A stretch of DNA of 64,000 bases from Pseudomonas farris (GCF_019145235.1 NZ_JAHSTV010000007.1:248001-312000), one strand, 5' to 3'. Shown: positions 8,787 through 16,704, counted from the stretch's first letter. Program-made: numbers and translations. The notes: generated by a model from the sequence alone, not told the origin.

Positions 8787-9858
8787 GCTGCCTTCCTCTC
8801 AAGTTGCCCCAAGCGAAAGACGCACACATCCCCTGACGGGAATGGACGCTCCCGCCAGGGTTGGATTAATAGAAGATCCGTTACAACTGGATCTCTAGGT
8901 TTATTGAGACAGGTTCACTCAGAGTTCATGCGACGAAAGACCACGCAGAAGTCTGCCCGGTTTCCCGTGAAGCAATGTTCCAGCCCCTATCCGGGCCATT
9001 ACAGCCCGGCTTTCGCTTTCTCTGCGATCCCATACCCGCACAGCCAACGGATCACCTTGCGGCTCACCTGCCCGAAGGCAGCTATACGGGCTTACCACGT
9101 TCCCTGCCTGTCACACGACTGGGTTAGAGTCTGCCTATTCGCCGGCGACCTTTTGTGACGACGTGTTCCGACCCTTGACCAGAACAACCGGTCGCATCAC
9201 CTTTTTGGTTAATGCCTATCAGCAGATTAGGCACCGTAATGCTGACGACGTTTATTAGCAGTTCACTTGTGTTACCCATACCAGCCAGCCTAGCGCCTCA
9301 ACCCGGTACTGCTCCGAGCATCTGCGCTCCGCCTCACGGCGAAGACGCACCCATACAGGGGGCTACATTGTTGGAAGAGCTTCACACCCCACCGTTACCA
9401 GTGACGCATGTCTTCCTAGGCTATCGTTGGTCGCACAACGAGTCCGCTGCCACTCCAAACAGGCAATGGTTGGACAATGACAGACAGAGCTTTCGCTCAT
9501 GTCTCCGGTTTGATGTGAACAGGGACTGCCGAGGCAGCATGCTCAAAGAATTGTTACCTCCTGTTTCAAAAGCAGGAGGGAACCCCAGCGGGGATTCTCT
9601 CCCGCATGGGTTTAGCCCTGAATAGGGCTGATATGTAGTAGGCACTCCAATACCGGAAATCCAGTACTGTGGTCGAGCCACCGAGCGCTAATCGACCTTG
9701 GGTCTGCCACCGCCGCTGCGGCAAGTCCTTGAAGGCATTGGACTTCTGGGAGGGTTTTGTTTCTTGGGATTGGGCACCCAAGCTCTCGGTTCTCTTTCGA
9801 AAACCCTTCAAGATGACTCTACACCTCGAAGTTTAGGAGACACGCCACGCGTGTCGCA
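8787..9858 (-). other. Group II intron 5' RNA region (domains I-III and start of IV)
   Basis: These 1,072 bases between the intron 5' splice site and the maturase start form the structured ribozyme part, about 650 nt of domains I-III in typical introns plus the start of domain IV. Several short open frames exist here on both strands. They have no protein-like features and are by-products of RNA structure. It is longer than average for the 5' RNA of a bacterial intron. Confidence 0.7.
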
Positions 9859-9870
9859 CCAAGGGCATGC

Positions 9871-9899
9871 ATTCTAGTGGGTCATACTCAAGAAGTCAC
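9871..9899 (-). promoter_or_regulatory. Candidate sigma70 promoter of tig
   Basis: On the minus strand GTGACT (9894-9899) and TAGAAT (9871-9876) are separated by exactly 17 nt. The expected transcription start is around 9863-9865, only 4-6 nt before the intron 5' splice site at 9859. It lies downstream of the terminator behind tRNA-Leu, which fits a dedicated tig promoter. The rest of 9860-10164 shows no gene, only an AT-rich spot (TATAAA near 9936) that could be a second, weaker -10 element. Confidence 0.5.
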
Positions 9900-10164
9900 C
9901 CTACTGAAAACGGGTAAAAAAGCAGCAGGCAATTTATAGGCGGGGACAAACGGTTGTGCCTCGCCCTATTAGCAAATACAGCCAGTCATGCCAGGGCTCT
10001 GCGCCAATCCTTCTATATATAGAAGAAATCGGCAATCCATCCCTGACAGCCGACCCCACGAGGGGACCGACGGGCGAATCAGCATCATCGAGATACATAA
10101 ATTCGACGACCCTACCCGCCCTTTCAACCCGGAACATGCGGTTGTTTTGAAAATTCAGATTTCT

Positions 10165-10207
10165 AAAACAAAAACGGCGCAGCCCTTTTCAGGTGCTGCG
10201 CCGTTTT
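10165..10207 (-). terminator. Rho-independent terminator after tRNA-Leu
   Basis: On the minus strand a GC-rich stem AAAACGGCGCAG/CTGCGCCGTTTT is followed by TGTTTTAG. It ends the tRNA transcript and separates it from tig. Confidence 0.85.
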
Positions 10208-10231
10208 CTGCTATTAAATAGCTGTTTGTAA

Positions 10232-10316
10232 TGGTGCGGACGGAGAGACTCGAACTCTCACACCTTGCGGCGCTGGAACCTAAATCCAGTGTGTCTACCA
10301 ATTCCACCACATCCGC
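10232..10316 (-). tRNA. tRNA-Leu (anticodon TAG)
   Basis: This is an 85-nt class II tRNA with a long variable arm, starting GCGGATGTGGTGGAATTGG and ending GTCCGCACCA with an encoded CCA. The anticodon loop TTTAGGT gives UAG. It is last in a three-tRNA group in the order Arg-His-Leu. Confidence 0.96.
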
Positions 10317-10324
10317 ATCAAACT

Positions 10325-10362
10325 TTTAAAGCAAAGGCGCCAGACTGTTAATCTGGCGCCTT
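10325..10362 (-). terminator. Terminator-like hairpin between tRNA-His and tRNA-Leu
   Basis: A perfect 10-bp stem AGGCGCCAGA/TCTGGCGCCT with a TTAACAG loop is followed on the minus strand by TTGCTTT. It could attenuate transcription into tRNA-Leu or serve as a processing signal in a common tRNA precursor. Confidence 0.6.
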
Positions 10363-10370
10363 TCTAAATA

Positions 10371-10446
10371 TGGGGTGGACGAAGGGGATCGAACCCTCGA
10401 CAACGGGAGTCACAATCCCGTGCTCTACCAACTGAGCTACGCCCAC
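10371..10446 (-). tRNA. tRNA-His (anticodon GTG)
   Basis: This is a 76-nt cloverleaf starting GTGGGCGTAGCTCAGTTGG and ending GTCCACCCCA with an encoded CCA. The loop ATTGTGACT gives GUG. It lies between tRNA-Arg and tRNA-Leu. Confidence 0.97.
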
Positions 10447-10487
10447 CATATTGCCATGTTGCGTTACTTGTGCCAAAGCTGCCTAAT

Positions 10488-10564
10488 TGGCGCACCCGGC
10501 AGGACTCGAACCTGCGACCATCCGCTTAGAAGGCGGATGCTCTATCCAGCTGAGCTACGGGCGC
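10488..10564 (-). tRNA. tRNA-Arg (anticodon TCT)
   Basis: This is a 77-nt cloverleaf whose acceptor stem starts GCGCCCG and pairs with CGGGTGC before G-CCA. The loop CTTCTAAG gives UCU, reading the rare AGA codon. It is first in the Arg-His-Leu tRNA group. Confidence 0.96.
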
Positions 10565-10683
10565 CTTGTTAATCTGTATTCTTGGACGATTACAAACTAA
10601 GTGCTTTCAGTCTCACCGAATTAAACATCAACTCTGCTCGACCTTCTTAACCAGTGCTAGGCTGTGCCCGACAAGTGCGACGA

Positions 10684-10712
10684 ATGTTATAGGTGAGCCT
10701 GAAGGTCGTCAA
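10684..10712 (-). promoter_or_regulatory. sigma70 promoter of the tRNA-Arg/His/Leu group
   Basis: On the minus strand TTGACG (10707-10712) is followed by a 17-nt spacer and TAACAT (10684-10689). A GC-rich stretch follows, like a stringently controlled discriminator. It lies about 120 bp upstream of tRNA-Arg. An A/T-rich tract just upstream (10715-10740) could act as an UP element. Confidence 0.65.
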
Positions 10713-10843
10713 CTCTTTTTTAAAAAAAATTCATTTAATTAAAGGGGTTAGGGGAATTTGCAGACCAAGCGCCTTTGCCCTCACCTCATGACATGCGAGA
10801 ATGCGCTCTCTTTTTTTCCCCTCTCGATGGTTAATCACGCGCA

Positions 10844-11698
10844 ATGACTGCACAACTAATCGACGGCAAATCGATCGCCGCCAGCCTGCGCCAGCAGATC
10901 GCCAAACGAGTCGCCGAGCGTCGCCAGCAAGGCCTGCGCACACCCGGCCTCGCGGTGATCCTGGTCGGCAGCGATCCTGCCTCTCAGGTTTATGTCTCGC
11001 ACAAGCGTAAAGACTGTGAAGAGGTCGGCTTCCTTTCCCAAGCCTACGACCTGCCTGCCGAAACCACTCAAGAAGCACTGACCGACCTGATCGATCGCCT
11101 GAACGACGACCCGGCGATTGACGGCGTCCTGCTTCAGCTGCCTTTACCTGAACACCTGGACGCCTCCAAATTGCTGGAGCGCATTCGTCCTGACAAGGAC
11201 GTCGACGGTTTCCACCCTTATAACGTCGGCCGTCTGGCCCAGCGCATTCCGCTGCTGCGTCCGTGCACCCCTAAAGGCATCATGACGTTGCTGGAAAGCA
11301 CCGGTGCCGACCTCTACGGGATGGACGCGGTCATTGTCGGGGCTTCCAACATTGTTGGCCGTCCAATGGCGATGGAACTGCTGCTGGCCGGTTGCACCGT
11401 GACCGTTACCCACCGTTTCACCAAGGATCTGGCGGGCCATGTCGGTCGCGCCGACCTGGTGGTGGTTGCAGCCGGCAAGCCGGGCCTGGTCAAAGGCGAA
11501 TGGATCAAGGAAGGCGCGATCGTGATCGACGTTGGCATCAATCGCCAGGCAGACGGCAAGCTGGTCGGTGACGTGATCTACGAAACCGCCCTGCCCCGCG
11601 CCGGCTGGATCACGCCGGTTCCGGGTGGCGTTGGCCCGATGACCCGCGCCTGCCTGCTGGAAAACACGCTGTACGCCGCGGAAACCCTGCACGGCTGA
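10844..11698 (+). CDS. folD: Methylenetetrahydrofolate dehydrogenase/cyclohydrolase FolD
   Basis: FolD is a bifunctional cytoplasmic enzyme. It oxidises 5,10-methylene-THF with NADP and hydrolyses the product to 10-formyl-THF for purine and formyl-Met synthesis. The 284-residue length is typical. Seen are Tyr50 and the catalytic Lys54 in YVSHKRKDCEEVG, Asp121 in DKDVDGFHP, and the Rossmann motif GASNIVGRPM. The PVPGGVGPMT signature is near the C-terminus. It is transcribed away from the tRNA group, as in P. aeruginosa, and ends at a strong terminator. Confidence 0.97.
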   Translation: MTAQLIDGKSIAASLRQQIAKRVAERRQQGLRTPGLAVILVGSDPASQVYVSHKRKDCEEVGFLSQAYDLPAETTQEALTDLIDRLNDDPAIDGVLLQLPLPEHLDASKLLERIRPDKDVDGFHPYNVGRLAQRIPLLRPCTPKGIMTLLESTGADLYGMDAVIVGASNIVGRPMAMELLLAGCTVTVTHRFTKDLAGHVGRADLVVVAAGKPGLVKGEWIKEGAIVIDVGINRQADGKLVGDVIYETALPRAGWITPVPGGVGPMTRACLLENTLYAAETLHG

Positions 11699-11726
11699 GT
11701 TCACGCTTGCTTGCAGCGCCGCATAA

Positions 11727-11757
11727 AAGAACCCCGCCATCGCGGGGTTCTTTTTGC
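11727..11757 (+). terminator. Rho-independent terminator after folD
   Basis: The stem AAGAACCCCG/CGGGGTTCTT is followed by TTTTGCC, 28 bp after the folD stop codon. Confidence 0.9.
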
Positions 11758-11924
11758 CTGCAGAAAAAGCTCGACCATCTGCCGGAAAAGCGTGCTTCCA
11801 AGCACTTTCCCCTGAACATAGAACAACCATCGACAGTTCTTCAGCCATACTCCTAAAATGCGTCGCTTTTTAAAGAAACAGCCCGTTACAAAACGGCATA
11901 TCCACCCTTTATGAGTCCGCCAGC

Positions 11925-12863
11925 GTGAAAATCCGTCTTTCAATCCTGAGTCTATTTTTTGCATTTACAGGGACTTTCACCGCGCCAACGATCAACGCCG
12001 CAGAAACCACCGCCGCACCCCGAGACATTTCACAACTGAAGATCGCTTCCGGCAGTGTCTTGCTGATGGATATGCAAACCAACAAAGTGATCTATGCCAG
12101 CAATCCTGACGTGGTAGTGCCAATCGCGTCCGTCAGCAAACTGATGACCGGCCTGGTGGTGGTAGAAGCCCGGCAGAACATGGACGAATACCTTTCCATC
12201 AACATCAGCGACACCCCGGAAATGAAAGGCGTGTTTTCCCGGGTCAAACTCAAAAGCGAATTGCCGCGCCGAGAGATGCTGCTGATTGCCCTGATGTCGT
12301 CGGAAAACCGTGCCGCTGCGAGTCTGGCCCATCACTATCCGGGCGGCTATGTCGCGTTCATTGCCGCCATGAACGCCAAAGCCAAAGCGCTGGGAATGAC
12401 CAGCACCCACTTTGTCGAACCGACGGGCCTCTCCCCTCGCAATGTGTCCACCGCCCGCGATCTGAGCAAACTGCTGATCGCCGCACACAAGCACCCGCTA
12501 TTGACTCAGCTGAGCACCACCAAGGAAAAAACCGTTTCGTTCCGTAAACCCAACTACAGCCTGGGCTTCCGCAACACCGACCATTTGGTCAACAAGCCTA
12601 ACTGGGACATCAAACTGACCAAAACCGGCTTTACCAACGCGGCCGGTCACTGCCTGGTGCTGGTCACCCACATGGGTGATCGTCCGATGGCGCTGGTGAT
12701 TCTCGACGCCTTCGGCAAGTACACGCACTTTGCCGATGCCAGCCGGATTCGTAGCTGGGTCGAAACCGGCAAGAGCGCCAACGTGCCGTCCGTCGCCCTG
12801 CAGTACAAGTCCGACAAGAATCTCAAGCATCGCCAGAGCGGCGTGGTTGAAGCATCGAAATAA
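11925..12863 (+). CDS. pbpG: D-alanyl-D-alanine endopeptidase (PBP7-type)
   Basis: PBP7 cleaves D-Ala-mDAP cross-links in periplasmic peptidoglycan. The 312-residue protein has a cleavable signal peptide (residues 1-26, ending INAAE). It then carries the three penicillin-binding motifs of the S11 family: S69-V-S-K72, S126-E-N128 and K233-T-G. The size and the lack of a C-terminal amphipathic anchor favour PBP7 over DacA-type carboxypeptidases. It stands alone between two terminators, downstream of folD. Confidence 0.92.
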   Translation: MKIRLSILSLFFAFTGTFTAPTINAAETTAAPRDISQLKIASGSVLLMDMQTNKVIYASNPDVVVPIASVSKLMTGLVVVEARQNMDEYLSINISDTPEMKGVFSRVKLKSELPRREMLLIALMSSENRAAASLAHHYPGGYVAFIAAMNAKAKALGMTSTHFVEPTGLSPRNVSTARDLSKLLIAAHKHPLLTQLSTTKEKTVSFRKPNYSLGFRNTDHLVNKPNWDIKLTKTGFTNAAGHCLVLVTHMGDRPMALVILDAFGKYTHFADASRIRSWVETGKSANVPSVALQYKSDKNLKHRQSGVVEASK

Positions 12864-12882
12864 GTCGAAACGCCTCCAAAAG

Positions 12883-12911
12883 AAAGCCCCGAATATTCGG
12901 GGCTTTTTTTT
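12883..12911 (+). terminator. Rho-independent terminator after pbpG
   Basis: A perfect 11-bp stem AAAGCCCCGAA/TTCGGGGCTTT is followed by a run of T. Its inverted form could also serve the minus-strand gene ending at 12919. Confidence 0.9.
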
Positions 12912-12918
12912 GTCCGGA

Positions 12919-13143
12919 TTAATCATTAGGCAACGGCATCTGATCGTCATCCGGAATGCCATCCCCGGCACTCGGGTCTTTCCAGCCTTGCGGATGCTTT
13001 GTTGGTACCACGGTCGGTCTGGCCAAGGGGTCCCGTAACGGACTGTCCGGATCCATCACCGGATCCAGATCTTCTTCGGGGGTTGTTGGAACACTGTCAG
13101 GAGGATCAGGACGTTTGTCGTCGAAGCTCGAATCGGTAGACAT
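12919..13143 (-). CDS. Small Asp/Pro-rich hypothetical protein (74 aa)
   Basis: A low-complexity acidic protein (MSTDSSFDDKRPDPPDS...) with no cysteine or membrane segment, probably disordered. The start at 13143 is chosen because GTGAGGTG lies 5 nt upstream; an ATG two codons earlier is too close to that site. It is the second gene of a two-gene unit with 13156-13371 (12-bp gap). Its tail (QGWKDPSAGDGIPDDD) resembles the product of 28727-28969 (DWRDPALDPAVDDDIPAPDE), so the two are probably paralogues. The function is unknown. Confidence 0.6.
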   Translation of the reverse strand: MSTDSSFDDKRPDPPDSVPTTPEEDLDPVMDPDSPLRDPLARPTVVPTKHPQGWKDPSAGDGIPDDDQMPLPND

Positions 13144-13155
13144 ATGCACCTCACA

Positions 13156-13371
13156 CTAGGGCTTGGGTTTCAGATCGCCAAGTGGATCGTAAGGCTTTGC
13201 CGGGGCCTTCTTGCCCTCCTCACCCGGTTTTACATCCCTGGGCGCCTTGGCGGGCCCGATGGGATCGACCTGAGGATCGGCAACGTCCGGGGAATCGGGG
13301 TCGAACCCCAACTCATTATCGGACGAATGCTCAGACGAGTGCGGACCAGTGGGGGTATTGGAATGTGCCAT
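13156..13371 (-). CDS. Small Asp/Pro/Lys-rich hypothetical protein (71 aa)
   Basis: A low-complexity polar protein (MAHSNTPTGPHSSEHSSDN...) with repeated DP and KP steps, predicted to be disordered and soluble. An excellent Shine-Dalgarno (AGGAGG) lies 4 nt before the ATG, which supports translation. It is followed after 12 bp by another small Asp/Pro-rich gene. No known domain was recognised; it is judged coding from its ribosome site and pairing. Confidence 0.6.
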   Translation of the reverse strand: MAHSNTPTGPHSSEHSSDNELGFDPDSPDVADPQVDPIGPAKAPRDVKPGEEGKKAPAKPYDPLGDLKPKP

Positions 13372-13463
13372 GGCGCCTCCTGATCATGGTCCCGGAAAAG
13401 TCCGGACCCTCTACGTGAGACTCCAGCATAGCGTGGCAGTGCCATGCCGATGACGAGCGGAAC

Positions 13464-14135
13464 TTACTTCGCGCTCAACGCCTTCTTCGCCCTGGCTGCC
13501 GCCTGCTCCTGACCTGACTGGGCAAGATCGCTCGCCGCTTTCAGCCAGCGCTGCTGATCAACATTGGCCGGAATCTGGTCCGGCTTCTGGATCAATACGG
13601 CCCAGCCACCGGCATTCTCGAACGCCGATTCAAAGGCGCTGAACCCCATCAGCAACCGACGATCCATCCCGGCGCGCAGCAGCACGGTCTGCTTCTGACG
13701 GTTGTAACCGGCGAGAATGGCGTATCGGGGCTCTGCCCAAAACGCCGAGCCTTCGGTGAAGCGCACCATTACCGGATAACCGGCCGCAACCTGGGCCAGC
13801 AGCGCTGGCAAATGGCTGTCGAGGGGATAGACCACCATCCCGTACTCGCGCGCGAGGTCCTGCATGTTCTGCTGCAAGCGGTCTTCGGCACCCGGCAAAT
13901 GCAGAGGTTTGTCTAGTAAGCCTGGGGTTATCACGATGCCTTGCTGGGACAGCAGGCTGGCCAGAACCTGAGGCCCGCTTTGATAACTTTGCCCACGGTA
14001 GAACGTACCGCTGAGTTCGACCCGCTCAGGAAGACGCTTGATCTCAGGCGCCACGCTCCCCGCACAACCAGCCAGACCGGCAACGCAGCCAACGATCAAT
14101 ACCAAAGATCGAATTCGAGAAACTACCCGCACCAT
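13464..14135 (-). CDS. C39-peptidase-like lipoprotein lacking the catalytic cysteine
   Basis: The N-terminus is a lipoprotein signal with the lipobox LAGC (Cys24). The rest (about 200 residues) resembles bacterial C39-family periplasmic lipoproteins: a GP-x-VLASLL helix, LPGAEDRLQQNMQDLAREYGM, a Val-Met-Val-Arg strand, and a Y-A-I-L-A-GYN strand. The position where the family has the nucleophile Cys (CGP) is Ser53-Gly-Pro, and the usual His before Y-A-x-x-x-GY is Arg. It therefore looks like a non-catalytic homologue. A C-terminal helix (SDLAQSGQEQAAARAKKAL) may be TPR-like. The start is one of two adjacent ATGs after AAGAGAG; the second is better spaced. Confidence 0.75.
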   Translation of the reverse strand: MVRVVSRIRSLVLIVGCVAGLAGCAGSVAPEIKRLPERVELSGTFYRGQSYQSGPQVLASLLSQQGIVITPGLLDKPLHLPGAEDRLQQNMQDLAREYGMVVYPLDSHLPALLAQVAAGYPVMVRFTEGSAFWAEPRYAILAGYNRQKQTVLLRAGMDRRLLMGFSAFESAFENAGGWAVLIQKPDQIPANVDQQRWLKAASDLAQSGQEQAAARAKKALSAK

Positions 14136-14363
14136 CATCACTCTCTTGTTCAGACGCCAGGTATTCACACTCCCGGCTTGGCCGTCGATCATAGGATGCC
14201 GCGCGGCAGCGGTATAGCCTTAACGGGCAGTTGATTACATTCGATAGAGCGAACTGGTTGGTGACAGGCGACCTTTGGTCAATAGTCTGAAATACAGCAG
14301 CGGCTAAACTGTCACTTACCAAGGAAGAGTGTGTGCCCGATGCAGGGCAAAGAGGAGGCACTG

Positions 14364-14534
14364 ATGAGCCTGACAATGACCATTGTAATGTTGATTTCCG
14401 GCTGGCTGGCCGTGGCCGCCGCCATGCTGTGGGGCGTTTTACGTATTACCCGCCGGCACCATCATCACCCGGTTCAATCGGCGCCTGTGGCGAAAACCGA
14501 TCAGCCGGCTGCCCACCCCGCCACCGCGCACTGA
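14364..14534 (+). CDS. Small single-pass membrane protein (56 aa)
   Basis: MSLTMTIVMLISGWLAVA begins a single hydrophobic helix (about residues 4-28). A short basic, His-rich stretch (RITRRHHHHP) and an Ala/Pro-rich tail follow. AGAGGAGG lies 6 nt upstream of the ATG. The His cluster could bind metal, but that is speculative. It is convergent with terC, from which a bidirectional terminator separates it. Confidence 0.65.
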   Translation: MSLTMTIVMLISGWLAVAAAMLWGVLRITRRHHHHPVQSAPVAKTDQPAAHPATAH

Positions 14535-14560
14535 CCGGCGCTTTTCGGTCGCCCAAACAA

Positions 14561-14600
14561 AAACGGCCGCCTGGGCTCTTTCGAGTTCAGGCGGCCGTTT
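14561..14600. terminator. Bidirectional terminator between the small membrane gene and terC-like gene
   Basis: A perfect 13-bp stem AAACGGCCGCCTG/CAGGCGGCCGTTT has a 14-nt loop, A residues on the left and T residues on the right. It serves both convergent genes. Confidence 0.85.
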
Positions 14601-14613
14601 CGTTTAACGAAGG

Positions 14614-15363
14614 TTAAGCTTCTGCGGCGATGCGCTTCTGCCTGGCCCGACGAGACAGCATGTTCAAGCCTTCGATCGTGGCCGAGAACGCCATGGCCGC
14701 GTAGACGTAGCCTTTCGGTACGTGGGCGCCAAAACCTTCGGCGATCAGCGTCATGCCGATCATGATCAGGAAGCCCAGCGCCAACATCACCACCGTCGGG
14801 TTGTCGTTGATGAACTTGGCCAGAGGGTCAGCTGCCAACAACATCACCAGTACCGACACCACCACCGCAATGATCATGATCGGCAAATGCTCGGTCATGC
14901 CGACAGCGGTAATGATGCTGTCGATGGAGAACACCATGTCCAGCAGCAGGATCTGACCGATCGCAGCGGCAAAACCCAGGGTCACAGTCGAGGTGGCCGA
15001 CGTCGGATCATCCGGCGCCGGATCCATGCTGTGATGGATCTCGGTGGTCGCCTTCCACAACAGGAACAGGCCACCCGCGATCAGGATCATGTCCTTCCAG
15101 GAGAACGCGTGGCCGAGAATCTCGATCACAGGCTCCGTCAGCTGGACGATGAAAGCGATGGTGCTCAACAGTGCCAGGCGCAGGATCAACGCCATGCCGA
15201 TACCGATGCGCCGCGCCTTCTGGCGATGCTGTTCGGGCAGTTTGTTGGTGAGGATCGAGATGAAGATCAGGTTATCGATGCCGAGCACGATTTCCATCAC
15301 CACCAGCGTGGCCAAGGCGACCCAGGCAGTGGGGCTTGCAGCAAGTTCTAAAAGGTATTCCAT
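14614..15363 (-). CDS. TerC-family integral membrane protein
   Basis: The 249-residue protein has about seven hydrophobic helices and two TerC signatures with acidic residues inside membrane segments: VMEIVLGIDNLIFISIL and LLLDMVFSIDSIITAVGM. TerC/Alx/MeeF-type proteins are linked to manganese export or to metalation of exported proteins; the older tellurite-resistance label is not implied. No yybP-ykoY-type riboswitch is evident in the short gap upstream. The substrate is not determined by the sequence. Confidence 0.9.
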   Translation of the reverse strand: MEYLLELAASPTAWVALATLVVMEIVLGIDNLIFISILTNKLPEQHRQKARRIGIGMALILRLALLSTIAFIVQLTEPVIEILGHAFSWKDMILIAGGLFLLWKATTEIHHSMDPAPDDPTSATSTVTLGFAAAIGQILLLDMVFSIDSIITAVGMTEHLPIMIIAVVVSVLVMLLAADPLAKFINDNPTVVMLALGFLIMIGMTLIAEGFGAHVPKGYVYAAMAFSATIEGLNMLSRRARQKRIAAEA

Positions 15364-15391
15364 GGGTCAGTCCTGACTCGTTGTAGACGGT

Positions 15392-15634
15392 TTAGATTTC
15401 CTGGGACGAAGATTCGGATTTGTCCGTCTCTTTGGCCGGTTGTTCTTTCTTGGTGATCAAACCGCCCGTGGCATCGCTGAGCGCTTGCTCGGCCGCTTTG
15501 TGGGTATCGTCAATTGCCTGCTTAGCGGTTTCGGCAGCCTTGCCCATCAATTGCTGAGCGCTTTTCTCGGCCTGGTCGCAACCGGCCAACACCAGTAAAG
15601 ACGTGATCAGCAGTGCCGTGGTTTTAAGCTTCAT
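15392..15634 (-). CDS. Small lipoprotein with Ala-rich helix (80 aa)
   Basis: The start at 15634 gives a clean lipoprotein signal MKLKTTALLITSLLVLAGC with the lipobox LAGC (Cys19). The mature part is a polar helix (EKSAQQLMGKAAETAKQAID...) ending in a charged tail. The 60-bp longer reading frame upstream has no signal-like start. The gene lies just upstream of terC on the same strand and divergent from the LysR gene. The function is unknown. Confidence 0.75.
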   Translation of the reverse strand: MKLKTTALLITSLLVLAGCDQAEKSAQQLMGKAAETAKQAIDDTHKAAEQALSDATGGLITKKEQPAKETDKSESSSQEI

Positions 15635-15800
15635 GATGCTTCCCTCAAATAGAACAGACAGAACCGGAAAGGCGATCCGTCGATAGCGAGGCATTCTAAG
15701 GAAGTAAACACTTCAGGAAAATTCGTATTTTTAGCGGCTATACTTCGGTTTTAACGAATCCATATCTTCATCTGCAGCTCCTGCCCCGGAATATAAATAG

Positions 15801-16700
15801 ATGCTTAATTATCGACAGCTGCATTACTTCTGGGTGGTGGCCAAGACGGGCAGCATCGTGCGCGCCTGCGAGCAACTGAACCTGACGCCACAGACCATCA
15901 GCGGGCAGATTTCCCTGCTCGAGCAAACCTATGGCATCGAGTTGTTTCGTCGGGTCGGCCGGCAGCTGGAACTCACCGAAGCCGGGCGTCAGACCCTGCC
16001 CTACGCCGAGCAGATGTTTCAGCTCGGGGGCGAACTGGAGTTGATGCTGCGGGCGCAGCCCAATGAACAACAAATCCTGTTTCGGGTAGGAGTCGCCGAC
16101 GTAGTGCCCAAATCCATCGTCTATCGCCTGATCGCTCCGACCATGGAGTTGAGCGAGCCCCTGCGTATCACCTGTCGCGAAGACAAACTGGAACGTTTGC
16201 TTGCCGACCTGGCGATTCAGCGCCTTGATCTGGTGATTTCCGACAGCCCGATGCCCTCGCATCTGGACATCAAGGGCTACAGCCAGAAACTCGGTGAATG
16301 CGGCATCAGCTTCTTCGCCACAGCCGAACTGGCGGCGCGATATGGCCAGGACTTCCCCCGCAGCCTGCACGGCGCCCCGCTGCTGATTCCCGGGCCGGAA
16401 ACCGTGGTGCGCAGTCGCTTGCAACGCTGGTTTGCCGAACAGCAGATCCAGCCACAGATCGTCGGCGAGTTCGACGACAGCGCCTTGATGCAGGCTTTCG
16501 GCCAATCCGGCAGCGGGATATTCATCGGCCCGAGCGTGATTGCCGACGAAGTGAGACGCCAATGCGGCGTGGAGTTGATTGGCCAGACCGACGCGGTGCG
16601 CGAGTCGTTCTACGCCATCTCGGTGGAGCGCAAGGTCAAGCACCCCGGCATTGTCGCCATTACCGAAGGTGCTCGCCGCGAGCTGTTTACCGCGATATGA
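15801..16700 (+). CDS. NhaR-like LysR-family transcriptional regulator
   Basis: The N-terminal winged helix-turn-helix (MLNYRQLHYFWVVAKTGSI, then TISGQISLLEQTYG at residues 35-48) and the effector domain are both complete at 299 residues. The start LNYxxLHYFWxVAxxGSI is characteristic of the NhaR subgroup, which in E. coli activates the Na+/H+ antiporter gene nhaA and senses Na+. There is no nhaA nearby; the adjacent MFS gene is convergent. The specific target is therefore unknown. Confidence 0.88.
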   Translation: MLNYRQLHYFWVVAKTGSIVRACEQLNLTPQTISGQISLLEQTYGIELFRRVGRQLELTEAGRQTLPYAEQMFQLGGELELMLRAQPNEQQILFRVGVADVVPKSIVYRLIAPTMELSEPLRITCREDKLERLLADLAIQRLDLVISDSPMPSHLDIKGYSQKLGECGISFFATAELAARYGQDFPRSLHGAPLLIPGPETVVRSRLQRWFAEQQIQPQIVGEFDDSALMQAFGQSGSGIFIGPSVIADEVRRQCGVELIGQTDAVRESFYAISVERKVKHPGIVAITEGARRELFTAI

Positions 16701-16704
16701 GGTG

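Larger units (their letters stand above)
7004..9859 (-). mobile_element. Group II intron inserted in the tig leader
   Basis: The element runs 5' to 3' on the minus strand, in the same direction as tig. Its 5' end is GTGCGACACGCGTGGCG at 9859 (consensus GUGYG). Its 3' end is CTACCCGAC at 7004 (consensus AY). Domain V is recognisable at 7045-7078, with its GAGCCGTATGCG...CGCACGTACGGTTC stem. Domain VI is a long stem at about 7008-7044, with an unpaired A seven bases from the 3' end as the likely branch point. The RT/maturase gene lies in domain IV. Removing the element rejoins the flanks into a plausible continuous tig leader. Total length is 2,856 bp. The 5' exon ends CCCTTG, which would be IBS1; the matching EBS1 was not pinned down. 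The RNA class (chloroplast-like) is inferred from the RT/HNH type. Confidence 0.9.

Noticed and set aside
8904..9158. 84-codon plus-strand open frame within the intron
   Set aside because: Lies opposite ribozyme RNA with no ribosome site and no protein-like pattern.
9212..9625. 137-codon plus-strand open frame in the group II intron region
   Set aside because: It is antisense to the intron's 5' ribozyme RNA. Similar frames are frequent annotation artefacts in such introns.
14614..15363. TerC-like gene as a tellurite-resistance determinant
   Set aside because: There is no ter operon (terZABDE) nearby; TerC-family proteins are widely distributed and not specific to tellurite.
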